This document shows positions 16,428 to 25,239 of a stretch of 64,000 bases of DNA, piece after piece. A model generated the notes under the pieces. That model was not told the DNA's origin. It made no database searches and saw only the letters and a program-made list of their open reading frames with translations. This DNA comes from Sarcina sp034439435 (GTDB lineage Bacteria; Bacillota; Clostridia; Clostridiales; Clostridiaceae), in the NCBI RefSeq assembly GCF_034439435.1, contig NZ_JAPCKJ010000005.1, positions 206,421 through 270,420 of the forward strand. The letters run 5' to 3'. Numbering within the stretch: position 1 is the first letter of the stretch; every line of letters starts with the position of its first letter. Made by a program: the position numbers and the translations under genes.

Positions 16428-17714
16428 TTAAAGTTCTTCTCTTACTCTTATAGTTTGGTTTCTCTTTGGTCCAACACCAACTATAGAAACTTTAGTTCCT
16501 GTGAATTCTTCTATTCTTCTTAAGTAAGTTTTAGCGTTCTCTGGTAACTCATCATAGCTTCTTGCTTCAGCAACTTCTTCGCCCCATCCTTCGAACTCTT
16601 CATATATTGGCTTACATCTAGCTAAATCTTCTAAACTAGCTGGGAAGTAATCTATAACTTTTCCATCTAATTCATATCCAACACACATTTGTATTTTATC
16701 TAATCCAGCTAATGTATCTATTTTAGTTACTACTAATGAAGTTAATCCACAAACTCTTGTAGTAGTTTTTAAGATAACAAGGTCTAACCAACCACATCTT
16801 CTTGATCTTCCTGTAGTTACTCCATATTCATGACCTTTTTCTCTTATCCATTCACCAGTTTCATTTTCAAGCTCTGTTGGGAATGGCCCTTTACCAACTC
16901 TTGTAGTATAAGCTTTAGCTATACCAACAGCATTAGTTATCATGTTTGGACCTACACCAGCTCCACTTGGAACTCCACATGAAGTTGTGTTTGATGATGT
17001 AACATATGGGTAAGTTCCATAATCTATATCAAGAAGCATTCCTTGAGCTCCTTCAAATAATACATTCTTATCAGCTTGGATAGCATTGTATATTTCAACT
17101 GAAGTATCTTTAACATATGGTCTTAATCTTTCAGCAAATGCCATATATTCATTGTATATTTCATCAAAGTTTAATTCTTCTCCACCTAATAATTTGATGT
17201 ATCCATTTTTCATTTCGATGTTTATTCTTAATTTTTCAGCAAAAGAATCTTTGTGCATAAGGTCACAAACTCTTATTCCTGATCTTTCATATTTATCTGT
17301 ATAACAAGGACCTATTCCTTTACAAGTAGTTCCTATATCATTTTTTCCTCTAGCTTTTTCTTTTAACTTATCTAAAGTTATGTGGTATGGCATTATAAGG
17401 TGTGCTCTATCACTAACTATTAATTTCTCTGGAGTTACTTTTACTCCTAAGCCTTCTAAATAATCTATTTCTGTAAATAGTGCTTTAGGATCTACTACAA
17501 CACCATTTCCTATTACGTTTAATTTCTCGTCATGTAATATTCCTGAAGGTATTAAGTGTAACTTATATTGTTTATCTTCAACTTCAACTGTATGTCCAGC
17601 GTTATTTCCTCCTTGGAATCTAACAACTACTTCTGCTTCTTCTGCTAAATAGTCTGTCATTTTTCCTTTTCCTTCGTCTCCCCATTGAGCTCCTAATACA
17701 ACAAATGCTGACAT
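16428..17714 (-). CDS. purA: Adenylosuccinate synthetase
   Basis: PurA condenses IMP and aspartate with GTP to adenylosuccinate, the first step of AMP synthesis. The 428-residue length is typical. The GTP-binding P-loop GDEGKGK is at residues 12-18, the catalytic NNAGHT motif near residue 38, and the Asp-binding loop TTGRSRRCGWLD near residue 300. The start at 17714 sits behind AAGGAGG. The gene is monocistronic with its own strong promoter (17846-17874) and a structured leader of about 125 nt, which suggests control at the transcript level. The nearby copies of CGAAC-like sequence are treated under the promoter entry. Confidence 0.95.
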   Translation of the reverse strand: MSAFVVLGAQWGDEGKGKMTDYLAEEAEVVVRFQGGNNAGHTVEVEDKQYKLHLIPSGILHDEKLNVIGNGVVVDPKALFTEIDYLEGLGVKVTPEKLIVSDRAHLIMPYHITLDKLKEKARGKNDIGTTCKGIGPCYTDKYERSGIRVCDLMHKDSFAEKLRINIEMKNGYIKLLGGEELNFDEIYNEYMAFAERLRPYVKDTSVEIYNAIQADKNVLFEGAQGMLLDIDYGTYPYVTSSNTTSCGVPSGAGVGPNMITNAVGIAKAYTTRVGKGPFPTELENETGEWIREKGHEYGVTTGRSRRCGWLDLVILKTTTRVCGLTSLVVTKIDTLAGLDKIQMCVGYELDGKVIDYFPASLEDLARCKPIYEEFEGWGEEVAEARSYDELPENAKTYLRRIEEFTGTKVSIVGVGPKRNQTIRVREEL

Positions 17715-17792
17715 TTTTATTTCCTCCTTATAAAAAGAACATTAACATTCTTTCTTTATAAACCATAACGGTTAATCAACTTTTTCCGAGTA

Positions 17793-17838
17793 GACAATGT
17801 TCGTATTTATAGGTATTTTTGCTATAAATTTCATTGTC
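17793..17838 (-). promoter_or_regulatory. 5'-terminal leader hairpin of purA
   Basis: On the minus strand the RNA would begin with GACAATG (17832-17838), then AA, then ATTTATAG, a 9-nt loop, CTATAAAT, ACGAA and CATTGTC (17793-17799). The two stems of 7 and 8 bp enclose an asymmetric internal loop (AA opposite ACGAA). It starts right at the predicted +1. It may be a stability element or an unrecognised regulatory RNA. Confidence 0.45.
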
Positions 17839-17845
17839 CTATACC

Positions 17846-17874
17846 ATATTAACAGAGTAAAACCCTTAGGTCAA
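17846..17874 (-). promoter_or_regulatory. Sigma-A promoter of purA with flanking PurBox-like sites
   Basis: TTGACC (17869-17874) and TAATAT (17846-17851) are 17 bp apart on the minus strand. CGAA-containing sequences resembling the PurR PurBox lie on either side: AAAAACGAATGTTTT at 17881-17895 and AAATACGAACATT (minus strand) at 17796-17808. Their 70-bp separation is larger than in B. subtilis, so PurR control is only a possibility. Confidence 0.7.
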
Positions 17875-17894
17875 GGCAATAAAAACGAATGTTT

Positions 17895-18213
17895 TAACAT
17901 ATTTTCAGCCCTAAAGTTCATTTTGTTTAATTTGATTAAACATTATTTAATTAAATAATATTTCTTCGCCAAATTTCTTATTAATATGATTCATTTTTCC
18001 TAATACTTATTCTTAGCAATAAACTGATTTTTTAACAAATATTTTTTTATATTTCTAAAAATTGATTAAATTATTAATAAAATTTTTGCTATTAAATTTA
18101 GGTTAAAACTTTCAATTAAATATAAAAAAAATGTTATACTATAGTTAATAAAACACTTACATATTAGAGACTAAAATATCTTATTTTATTACATATAACA
18201 AAGGAGAATAAAA
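17895..18213. other. AT-rich divergent gap between purA and sdaAB
   Basis: No gene is seen in this very AT-rich region. A weak promoter for sdaAB can be drawn at 18111-18140: TTCAAT, 18 bp, TATACT. The sdaAB ribosome site AAGGAG lies at about 18202. Confidence 0.4.
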
Positions 18214-18894
18214 ATGAATACATATGGTGTTTTCGATATTCTTGGACCAATTATGATTGGCCCATCTAGTTCTCATACAGCAGGTGCTGCGAGACTTGGA
18301 AAAGTAGCTAGAGCAATTTGCGGTAAACCAATGAAAAAGGTTACTTTCCTTCTACACGGTTCTTTTGGAAAAACTTATAAAGGCCATGGTACAGATAAAG
18401 CTTTAGTAGCTGGTATTCTTGGAATGGAACCTTCTGATACAAGACTTAGAAATTCTTTAGAAATAGCAAAAGAAAAAGATATTGAAATAGAATTTAAAGA
18501 AGTTGATTTAGGTGATGTACACCCTAATACGGTTAAATTTATAATTGAAGATATTGATGGTGTTTTTCATGAAATAGTAGGTTCATCAATAGGTGGTGGA
18601 AGTATTAAAATCACTGAAGTAAATGGTAGTGTTGTTGAATTTACTGGTGAATATCCAACATTAATAATTTCACATAAAGATATTCCTGGAGCTGTATCTA
18701 AGGTAACAACAATAGTTTATGAGCACAATATTAATATTGCCTTCATGAAGGTATTTAGAACAGAGAGAGGAAAGGCTGCAAGAATGGTCTTTGAAATGGA
18801 TAACCCTCTTACTAAGGAAATAATTGATGAGATTAAAAAAGTTGAAGCAGTTGAAAATATAGTTGTTATAAATCCAGTAAAGGAGGAAATATAA
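18214..18894 (+). CDS. sdaAB: L-serine dehydratase, iron-sulfur-dependent, beta subunit
   Basis: The 226-residue beta subunit of the iron-sulfur L-serine dehydratase, which with SdaAA converts serine to pyruvate and ammonia. The opening motif GPIMIGPSSSHTAGAARLGK is the family signature. Residues about 150-222 form an ACT domain (VVEFTGEYPTLIISHKDIPGAV), a small-molecule-binding module that may sense serine. In many organisms the two parts are fused; here they are split, as usual in Firmicutes. The stop codon abuts the sdaAA start with no gap, and the sdaAA ribosome site AAGGAGG lies within this gene, so the two are translated in step. Confidence 0.95.
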   Translation: MNTYGVFDILGPIMIGPSSSHTAGAARLGKVARAICGKPMKKVTFLLHGSFGKTYKGHGTDKALVAGILGMEPSDTRLRNSLEIAKEKDIEIEFKEVDLGDVHPNTVKFIIEDIDGVFHEIVGSSIGGGSIKITEVNGSVVEFTGEYPTLIISHKDIPGAVSKVTTIVYEHNINIAFMKVFRTERGKAARMVFEMDNPLTKEIIDEIKKVEAVENIVVINPVKEEI

Positions 18895-19776
18895 ATGCTT
18901 GCAAGAAATGGTGCTGAATTATTAGAAATATGTAAAGAGAATAATTTCTCCTTAGCTGAATATGCAATTCAACATGAAATGGAAAGTAAAAACTGTACTA
19001 GAGAAGATGTAATTAAAGGTATGGAAAAAGTTCTTCATGTTATGAAAGAGGCGGCTAATGAAGGTCAAGAAAAAAAAGTTTATTCTGTTAGTGGATTAAT
19101 CGGTGGAGATGCTTACAAACTAAGAAAATACTTAAATAAAGGAAATACTCTAACTGGAGATGTAATGGTTGGAGCTATGGCTAGAGCTTTATCTTGCTCC
19201 GAAGTAAATGCTTCTATGGGAAGAATAGTAGCCTGTCCAACAGCCGGTTCTTGTGGAATATTACCTGCTGTAATCCTAACTGTTGGTGAAAGATTAGAAT
19301 TGAGTGATGAGGAGCTTATTCAAGGATTATTAGCTTCTTCTGCTGTAGGAATGATTATTGCTCAAAATGCTACTTTAGCCGGTGCTGAAGGTGGATGCCA
19401 AGCTGAATGTGGGTCTGCAGCCGCTATGGGTGCTGCTGCCACTGTAGAAATGATGGGTGGTACTCCAGAAATGGCCCTAGATGCTGGTGCCATCGTCCTT
19501 AAAAATATCCTTGGACTTGTTTGTGATCCAGTAGCTGGCTTAGTAGAAGTACCATGTGCCAAGAGAAACTTTGCTGGTGCTGTTAGTGCTTTAACTACCG
19601 CAGACCTAGTTATGGCAGGAGTTCATAGTAAAATACCTTTTGATGATACAGTTGAAGCTATGTATAGAGTAGGAAAATCACTTCCTGCTGCCTTAAGAGA
19701 AACAGCTTTAGGCGGCTTAGCTATCACTAAAACTGGTCTTGAATTAAAAGAAAAAGTTTTTGGTAAAGATAAATAA
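18895..19776 (+). CDS. sdaAA: L-serine dehydratase, iron-sulfur-dependent, alpha subunit
   Basis: The 293-residue catalytic alpha subunit. Cysteines for the [4Fe-4S] cluster are visible in CPTAGSCGILPAV (about residues 112-124), GGCQAECGSAAAMG (about 165-178) and GLVCDPVAGLVEVPCAKRN (about 205-223), matching the SdaA family. The cluster binds and activates the serine hydroxyl and makes the enzyme oxygen-sensitive, which suits an anaerobe that ferments amino acids. It follows sdaAB directly and ends before an intrinsic terminator. Confidence 0.95.
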   Translation: MLARNGAELLEICKENNFSLAEYAIQHEMESKNCTREDVIKGMEKVLHVMKEAANEGQEKKVYSVSGLIGGDAYKLRKYLNKGNTLTGDVMVGAMARALSCSEVNASMGRIVACPTAGSCGILPAVILTVGERLELSDEELIQGLLASSAVGMIIAQNATLAGAEGGCQAECGSAAAMGAAATVEMMGGTPEMALDAGAIVLKNILGLVCDPVAGLVEVPCAKRNFAGAVSALTTADLVMAGVHSKIPFDDTVEAMYRVGKSLPAALRETALGGLAITKTGLELKEKVFGKDK

Positions 19777-19786
19777 ATTATTATTT

Positions 19787-19815
19787 ATGAGCATATATTT
19801 TTATATGCTCATTTT
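19787..19815 (+). terminator. Terminator of sdaAB-sdaAA
   Basis: ATGAGCATATA (19787-19797) pairs with TATATGCTCAT (19802-19812), followed by TTTATTTT. Confidence 0.85.
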
Positions 19816-19910
19816 ATTTTAAATTAATATTCTAAAAAATAATTTAAATACAGTTCTATTTAAAATAAAGCATATTTTAAAATTTTATTTCAAAAGCTAT
19901 AAGTAAATTA

Positions 19911-19940
19911 TTGACATTTCTTACAATAATATTGTAAGAT
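19911..19940 (+). promoter_or_regulatory. agaS promoter overlapped by a 9-1-9 operator dyad
   Basis: TTGACA (19911-19916), an 18-bp spacer and TAAGAT (19935-19940). The perfect dyad CTTACAATA-A-TATTGTAAG (19920-19938) covers the spacer and most of the -10. It is a good candidate operator for the GntR/UTRA regulator encoded at 23596-24321. A second inverted repeat, CATCAT/ATGATG, follows in the leader (about 19953-19970). Confidence 0.65.
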
Positions 19941-20022
19941 TAACTTGTAGTAACATCATTACTTATGATGATTTTTATTTAAATCAACTGGTAATGACAA
20001 CATGATAAATGAGGTGAGAATT

Positions 20023-21228
20023 ATGAATAAAGTTTTTGGTTTTACACAGGAAGAATTAAAAAGCTTAAAAGCTATCTATACAGCTAATGAAATATATCAA
20101 CAACCTGAATTATGGAAAGAAACCTTAAGTATAGTTGAAAATAATAAAGAAGACATTGTTAATTTCTTAGATAAAAATCTAAACAAAGAAAATGTAAGAA
20201 TAATCTTAACTGGAGCTGGAACTTCAGCTTATGTTGGAGATACTATTTACCTTTACTTAGCTAAGAAATTAGGTAAAAGGGTTGAAGCTATAGCTACTAC
20301 TGACTTTGTTGCAAATCCTGATGAATATATAGATGAAAACGTAGCTACTATCTTAGTTTCTTATGCACGTTCTGGAAATAGTCCAGAGAGTGTTGGAACT
20401 TATGATTTATTTGAAAAGAAGGTTCCAAACCTAGCACATATAGTTGTTACTTGTAATAAAGATGGCCAACTAGCTAAGAAATCTCAAGAAAAAGAAGGAA
20501 ACTTAGTTTTATTAATGCCAGAAAAATCAAATGACAAGAGTTTTGCTATGACAAGTTCATTCACTTGTATGACATTAGCTACTCTACTTTTATTTGATAT
20601 AGCTAACCTAGAAGAAAACAAAAAGATTGTTGAAGAATTAGTTATTAAAGGACAAGCTTCTCTTGATAATCAATGGGAAGATGCAAAAACAATTTCAGAT
20701 TTAGGTGCTGAAAGAATTGTTTACGTTGGTTCTGGCGCTTTAAAGGGTCTTTGTCATGAAATGGCTCTTAAAAACTTAGAATTAACTTCTGGTAAACAGG
20801 TTACTGTTTGCGAATCAATCTTAGGATTCAGACATGGTCCTAAATCAATAATAAATGAAAATACCTTAGTTATATTCTTATGCTCTACAAATGATCATAC
20901 AGCCCTTTATGATTATGACTTAATAAAAGAAGTTTATAGTGATGAAGGAACTCAAAAGGTTGCTGTTTTAAGTTATTTAGATAAAGAAAATCTTAAAGAA
21001 ATTTCTCATAACTATATAACAGCTAATGGATCAAAATTAGATGATACATTTGTAGCATTTAACTATATAATCTTTGGACAAATGATTTCTTTATTCAACT
21101 CTTTAAGACTTGGAATTTCTCCTGATAATCCAAGACCAGATGGAACCGTTAATAGAGTTGTTCAAGGTGTTATAATTCACGAATATGAGAGTGAGCTTAA
21201 TTCAAAAGAAGTTCTTACTAACTCTTAA
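20023..21228 (+). CDS. agaS: SIS-domain sugar-phosphate isomerase/deaminase, AgaS family
   Basis: A 401-residue protein with two SIS domains (about 45-185 and 215-360), as in AgaS and GlmS-like isomerases. The first has GAGTSAYVGDT, the second GSGALKGLCHEMALKNLE and the active-site-like GFRHGPKS. AgaS is thought to convert galactosamine-6-phosphate to tagatose-6-phosphate with release of ammonia. The start at 20023 follows GAGGTG; a longer frame from 20002 has no ribosome site. It heads a three-gene operon with tagatose-bisphosphate aldolase genes, which supports an amino-sugar role. The promoter carries a strong dyad. Confidence 0.88.
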   Translation: MNKVFGFTQEELKSLKAIYTANEIYQQPELWKETLSIVENNKEDIVNFLDKNLNKENVRIILTGAGTSAYVGDTIYLYLAKKLGKRVEAIATTDFVANPDEYIDENVATILVSYARSGNSPESVGTYDLFEKKVPNLAHIVVTCNKDGQLAKKSQEKEGNLVLLMPEKSNDKSFAMTSSFTCMTLATLLLFDIANLEENKKIVEELVIKGQASLDNQWEDAKTISDLGAERIVYVGSGALKGLCHEMALKNLELTSGKQVTVCESILGFRHGPKSIINENTLVIFLCSTNDHTALYDYDLIKEVYSDEGTQKVAVLSYLDKENLKEISHNYITANGSKLDDTFVAFNYIIFGQMISLFNSLRLGISPDNPRPDGTVNRVVQGVIIHEYESELNSKEVLTNS

Positions 21229-21309
21229 TTAAAACTTATTTAAATAAAAAAGCAATTGGTGTAAAGTGGTTAACAATTAAAATAAATTAATTTATGAGAG
21301 GTGTTTTTT

Positions 21310-22167
21310 ATGAATAAAATTAAATCTACTAAGGATATGCTTATAAGAGCTCAAAAAGGAGGATATGCTATTCCTGCTTTTAACATACACAATCTAGAGA
21401 CTTTTCAAGTAGTTGTTGAAACTGCTGCTGAACTTAATTCTCCTATTATAATTGCAGGTACTCCTGGAACAATAGATTACGCTGGACCAGATTATATTGT
21501 AGCTATGGCTGAAGTTGCATCACAAAAATACAATATTCCAATAGCAATCCATCTTGATCATTTTGAGGATACTGAACTTATAAATAGTCATATACTAACT
21601 GGATTTAAATCTTGTATGATAGATGCTTCTCATCGCTCTTTTGAGGACAATGTAAATATAGTAAAGAAAGTTGTAGAATTTGCTCATAGATATGATGCTA
21701 CTGTTGAAGCAGAACTTGGTAAACTTGTTGGAGTTGAGGATGACTTAGTGGTTGATGAAAATGAAGGAGCTTACACAGACCCTGATGCAGCCTTAGAATT
21801 TGTTGAGAGAACAGGTATAGACTCTCTTGCTATAGCAATTGGAACTGCTCATGGATTATATAAAGGAACTCCTAAATTAGATTTTGATAGATTAGTAAAA
21901 ATAAGAGAAAAAGTATCTGTACCATTAGTTTTACATGGTGCATCAGATGTTCCAGATGAATTAGTTAAAAGAGCTATAGAACTTGGAATATGTAAGGTTA
22001 ATGTTGCTACAGACTTAAAAATTCCATTCTCAGATGCAGTAAAAAAATATTTTAACGAAAATCCAAAAGCTAACGATCCAAGAAAATATATGACTCCTGG
22101 TAAAGATGCTATGAAAGAAATAGTTAAACACAAGATTCTTCTTTGTGGTAGCAACGGCAAAGCTTAA
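21310..22167 (+). CDS. Class II tagatose-1,6-bisphosphate aldolase, catalytic subunit (KbaY/GatY type)
   Basis: A 285-residue class II, zinc-dependent aldolase. The catalytic Asp83 and zinc ligand His84 are in HLDHFED; further zinc ligands are in GTAHGLYKG (about 177-185) and VLHGASD (about 207-213). It would split tagatose-1,6-bisphosphate into glyceraldehyde-3-phosphate and dihydroxyacetone phosphate. The start at 21310 follows GAGAGGTG. With the following gatZ/kbaZ-like gene it makes the two-subunit enzyme used for galactitol or N-acetylgalactosamine. No phosphofructokinase-type gene for the preceding step is present in the window. Confidence 0.88.
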   Translation: MNKIKSTKDMLIRAQKGGYAIPAFNIHNLETFQVVVETAAELNSPIIIAGTPGTIDYAGPDYIVAMAEVASQKYNIPIAIHLDHFEDTELINSHILTGFKSCMIDASHRSFEDNVNIVKKVVEFAHRYDATVEAELGKLVGVEDDLVVDENEGAYTDPDAALEFVERTGIDSLAIAIGTAHGLYKGTPKLDFDRLVKIREKVSVPLVLHGASDVPDELVKRAIELGICKVNVATDLKIPFSDAVKKYFNENPKANDPRKYMTPGKDAMKEIVKHKILLCGSNGKA

Positions 22168-22193
22168 TTCTTTAATTTAAGGAGGTTTTTAAA

Positions 22194-23534
22194 GTGTTAC
22201 ACCCAATGAAAGATATAATAATAAAGCAAAAGAGCGGAATACCAGCTGGTATCTACTCTGTTTGTTCTTCTAATAATTATGTTATTGAAGCAGCTATGGA
22301 AAGTGCTTTAGAAAATAATGAATGCTTGCTTATAGAAGCAACGGCTAACCAAGTTAACCAATTTGGTGGTTATACTGGTATGAAGCCAATAGATTTCAAA
22401 GAGTTTGTTTTTGAAATTGCTGATAAAGTTGGTTTTCCTAAAGATAAAATAATACTAGGTGGAGACCATTTAGGCCCACTAGTTTGGAAATCACTTGATG
22501 AAGATACTGCTATGAACTATTCAAAATTCTTAATAAGAGAATATGTTTTAGCAGGATTTACAAAAATACACATAGATACAAGCATGCACATTGGGAACGA
22601 CTTAAAATCCGGAAAATTTGGTGATGAAGTTATAGCTGAAAGAGCAGCTATACTTTGTGAGGTTGCAGAGGATGCCTTCAATCTTTTAAATAAATCTGAT
22701 AAAGATGCCATGCATCCTGTTTATGTAATAGGTAGTGAAGTTCCTATACCAGGTGGTGGACAAGATGAAGAGGAAGAAGAACTTCAAGCGACTAAACCAA
22801 GCAACCTCGAAACTACAATAAAAACTTTTAAAGATGCATTTACTGATCATGGTCTTGAAAAAGTATTTAATGAAGATGTAATTGCAGTGGTTGTTCAACC
22901 TGGAGTTGAATTTAATGGAGATACAATTTGGGAATATAACAGAGAAAAGGCATCTGCATTATCTGAAACTTTAAAGAAATATCCAACACTTATTTTTGAA
23001 GCTCACTCAACAGATTATCAAACACCATATGCTCTAAAAGAATTAGTTGAAGATGGATTCGCAATATTAAAGGTTGGACCTGCTCTAACCTTTGCTTTAA
23101 GAGAAGGATTATTTGCTCTTAGCTGTATAGAAGATGATTTATTCTCAAGAGATGAAAATATAGAGCTTTCTAACTTTAAAACAATCTTAGATTATACAAT
23201 GGTTAAAGAGCCAGATAACTGGAAAAATCACTATAAAGGCAGTGGAAATAAAATCAAATTTGAAAGAAAGTATAGCTTCTCTGATAGATGTAGATACTAT
23301 CTTCCAAATTCAGATGTTGATTATTCATTACACAAAATGCTATCTAACCTTAATTCAACTGAAATTCCACTAGCTCTTATAAGTCAATATATGCCTACTC
23401 AATATAAGAAAATACGATTAAACCAATTAAAAAATGACGCTGAATCTTTATTAAAAGATAAAGTTAAAGAATGTATTGATGATTATACTTTCGCAACACA
23501 ATACTCACTTGAAGAAGATTTAGTTAATGTTTAA
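22194..23534 (+). CDS. Tagatose-bisphosphate aldolase, non-catalytic chaperone subunit (GatZ/KbaZ type)
   Basis: A 446-residue member of the GatZ/KbaZ family, which is required for full activity and stability of the catalytic aldolase subunit. Recognisable blocks are PAGIYSVCSSNNYVIEA near the start, GGDHLGPLVWK near residue 85 and EAHSTDYQTP near residue 268. The start is the GTG at 22194, 8 nt behind AAGGAGG. It is 26 bp after the aldolase gene and is followed by a bidirectional terminator. An acidic insert near residue 193 (PGGGQDEEEEELQ) is conspicuous but within the family's variable region. Confidence 0.88.
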   Translation: MLHPMKDIIIKQKSGIPAGIYSVCSSNNYVIEAAMESALENNECLLIEATANQVNQFGGYTGMKPIDFKEFVFEIADKVGFPKDKIILGGDHLGPLVWKSLDEDTAMNYSKFLIREYVLAGFTKIHIDTSMHIGNDLKSGKFGDEVIAERAAILCEVAEDAFNLLNKSDKDAMHPVYVIGSEVPIPGGGQDEEEEELQATKPSNLETTIKTFKDAFTDHGLEKVFNEDVIAVVVQPGVEFNGDTIWEYNREKASALSETLKKYPTLIFEAHSTDYQTPYALKELVEDGFAILKVGPALTFALREGLFALSCIEDDLFSRDENIELSNFKTILDYTMVKEPDNWKNHYKGSGNKIKFERKYSFSDRCRYYLPNSDVDYSLHKMLSNLNSTEIPLALISQYMPTQYKKIRLNQLKNDAESLLKDKVKECIDDYTFATQYSLEEDLVNV

Positions 23535-23548
23535 AGTTTAAAATAAAA

Positions 23549-23575
23549 GACACCGTCTTAAGACGGTGTCTTCTC
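23549..23575. terminator. Bidirectional terminator between the aga operon and the GntR gene
   Basis: GACACCGTCT-TA-AGACGGTGTC (23549-23570), GC-rich stem, with T-runs on both sides. Confidence 0.9.
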
Positions 23576-23595
23576 TATTTTATTATCCTATTTAT

Positions 23596-24321
23596 CTAAT
23601 CTTCCTCTAAAACTACAGTATATTCAAATTTATCTCCTCTTGAAACACTTACTGTATATTCTATAACTCTATTATTTTCGAAGGTTATCCTTTCAATTCT
23701 CATTGCCGCTGTACCGTCTTCTACATTTAATATCTTAGAATCACTCTTTGATATTAGTATTGGTTTAAAGCTTTCCTTTGCCTTAGTTAGGCTAACATTA
23801 TAAACCTCTCTAAATATATCATACATAGGCTTCTCTTTAAGCATTTCTTCTTTTAATTCTATGAACCTATACTCAGGTAAGTAAGTAAACTCTAACATCA
23901 TTGGAGTGTCATCAGCTATTCTTAATCTTAGTATCTTATATACTTGTGAACTCTCCTCAATTCCTAACTTTTCAGCAATCTTATTATCAGCTCTTATTAA
24001 ATCGAAAGATAATATTTCAGAAGATGGATTCTTTCCAAGCTTTCTCATTTCTTCTGTAAAACTATAAAATTTTAATAATTGTTGCTTATAAACCTTAGGA
24101 GATACAAAAGTTCCTTTTCCATGAACTTTAAAAACATACTCTTTTCTTTCTAACTCTCCAATAGCTTGTCTTGCTGTTGTTCTACTAACATTATATTGAT
24201 CACATAATTCTCTTTCAGATGGCAACTTATCATTTTCCTTAAGTTCTCCTCTATTTATAAGATCAATTAGCTCAGTCTCTAATTGATGATATAGAGCTAT
24301 GCCTCTGCTTCTCTTAAACAT
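23596..24321 (-). CDS. GntR-family (HutC/UTRA) transcriptional regulator
   Basis: A 241-residue regulator. Residues 1-75 are the winged helix-turn-helix (LPSERELCDQYNVSRTTARQ), residues about 85-235 the UTRA ligand-binding domain of the HutC subfamily, which senses sugar phosphates or amino acids. It faces the aga operon across a shared terminator and also lies next to the mannose-family PTS genes, so it probably controls both. The best candidate operator is the dyad at 19920-19938, with a looser copy at 27562-27576. The inducer is probably an amino-sugar phosphate, by analogy with NagR-type regulators. Confidence 0.88.
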   Translation of the reverse strand: MFKRSRGIALYHQLETELIDLINRGELKENDKLPSERELCDQYNVSRTTARQAIGELERKEYVFKVHGKGTFVSPKVYKQQLLKFYSFTEEMRKLGKNPSSEILSFDLIRADNKIAEKLGIEESSQVYKILRLRIADDTPMMLEFTYLPEYRFIELKEEMLKEKPMYDIFREVYNVSLTKAKESFKPILISKSDSKILNVEDGTAAMRIERITFENNRVIEYTVSVSRGDKFEYTVVLEED

Positions 24322-24403
24322 TCTTCCACCCCTAATTTCTAATAATCTATTATAGTGTTATCATATTTATTCCCTTTTTTCAATATTTTTCTTTATAAAA
24401 CAT

Positions 24404-24437
24404 AAACTCACAGCATATAAGATACTGTGAGTTATTT
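24404..24437 (-). terminator. Terminator of the PTS operon
   Basis: AAACTCACAG (24404-24413) pairs with CTGTGAGTT (24425-24433); read leftward it ends in a T-rich stretch. It follows the YajC-like gene. Confidence 0.7.
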
Positions 24438-24458
24438 TAAAAATCATTATTTTCAATT

Positions 24459-24722
24459 TTATAAAACTCTAGAGATACAATATCTTTCAACCGTTATAGT
24501 AACATTCTTTGCTTTATCTATTACAATCTCTACAGTTTCTTTATTGACCTTTGAAACCTTTCCATGTATTCCGCTATTTAAAACAACATTTGATCCTACT
24601 TTTAAATTGACTTGTTGCTCTATCATCTTGACCTTATCTTTATTAACCCCTCTAAAGCTCACAATATACCAAACTAAAAATATTGCTATTAATACTAATA
24701 AAATAATCATAAAAGTTTTCAT
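24459..24722 (-). CDS. YajC-like small membrane protein within a PTS operon
   Basis: An 87-residue protein: one N-terminal membrane helix (about residues 4-21), then a small soluble domain with KVGSNVVLNSGIHGKV, the core of the YajC fold. YajC proper is an accessory subunit of the Sec translocase. This copy is the last gene of a mannose-family PTS operon, 16 bp after the IIA gene, and the secDF neighbours of true yajC are absent. YajC-like genes in PTS operons are seen in other Firmicutes, so it may serve the PTS permease. The ATG at 24722 is preferred; a GTG at 24734 is part of the ribosome site. Confidence 0.75.
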   Translation of the reverse strand: MKTFMIILLVLIAIFLVWYIVSFRGVNKDKVKMIEQQVNLKVGSNVVLNSGIHGKVSKVNKETVEIVIDKAKNVTITVERYCISRVL

Positions 24723-24738
24723 TGGTCTCCTCACTTTC

Positions 24739-25143
24739 TTATACGTTTAATAATTCTCTTACGCTACAAACGCTGTCTTTTCCATCACTTTTTATTTTTT
24801 CAACTAACTCTTTTATATTTTCAACACAATCTCTTTCCATTGTTGCTGTAACAACCATAGGTAGATTAACACCTGTAATTACTTCTACTGTCTCTGACTT
24901 ATATAAGTTTAAAGCTGATTGATTCATTGGAGTTGCTCCTAATAAATCTACAAGAATTATTACTCCATCACCATCATTTAATTCATTAATTCTTTCTCCT
25001 ATTTCCTCTCCAAAACTTTCAGCATCTTGTCCTCTTTTTAAAGATACTATTTCAAACTTTTCTTGAGTTCCACATATCATATCTATTGCATCAAAAATTC
25101 CTTTTGCCATTTCTCCATGAGTTGCTACTAATACACCTATCAT
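24739..25143 (-). CDS. PTS mannose-family IIA component
   Basis: A 134-residue IIA-Man-type domain. The phosphorylated histidine is His9 in VATHGEMAKG, and LVDLLGATPMNQSA is the family's second signature. It accepts phosphate from HPr and passes it to the IIB protein encoded upstream. In this operon IIA is a separate protein placed after IID, and an intercistronic hairpin (25179-25207) lies in front of it. Confidence 0.9.
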   Translation of the reverse strand: MIGVLVATHGEMAKGIFDAIDMICGTQEKFEIVSLKRGQDAESFGEEIGERINELNDGDGVIILVDLLGATPMNQSALNLYKSETVEVITGVNLPMVVTATMERDCVENIKELVEKIKSDGKDSVCSVRELLNV

Positions 25144-25178
25144 TATTTTCTCCTCCTAAAAACCTTTATTTATTAATA

Positions 25179-25207
25179 GAGTTTCCATCTAAATTAGATG
25201 GAAACTC
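25179..25207 (-). promoter_or_regulatory. Intercistronic hairpin between PTS IID and IIA genes
   Basis: GAGTTTCCATCTAA (25179-25192) pairs perfectly with 25194-25207. Only a weak T-rich tail follows leftward, so it probably acts as a partial terminator or an mRNA processing or stability element that sets the ratio of permease to IIA. Confidence 0.6.
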
Positions 25208-25239
25208 TTAAATTTAAAACAAATGCTATTATTTAACTA

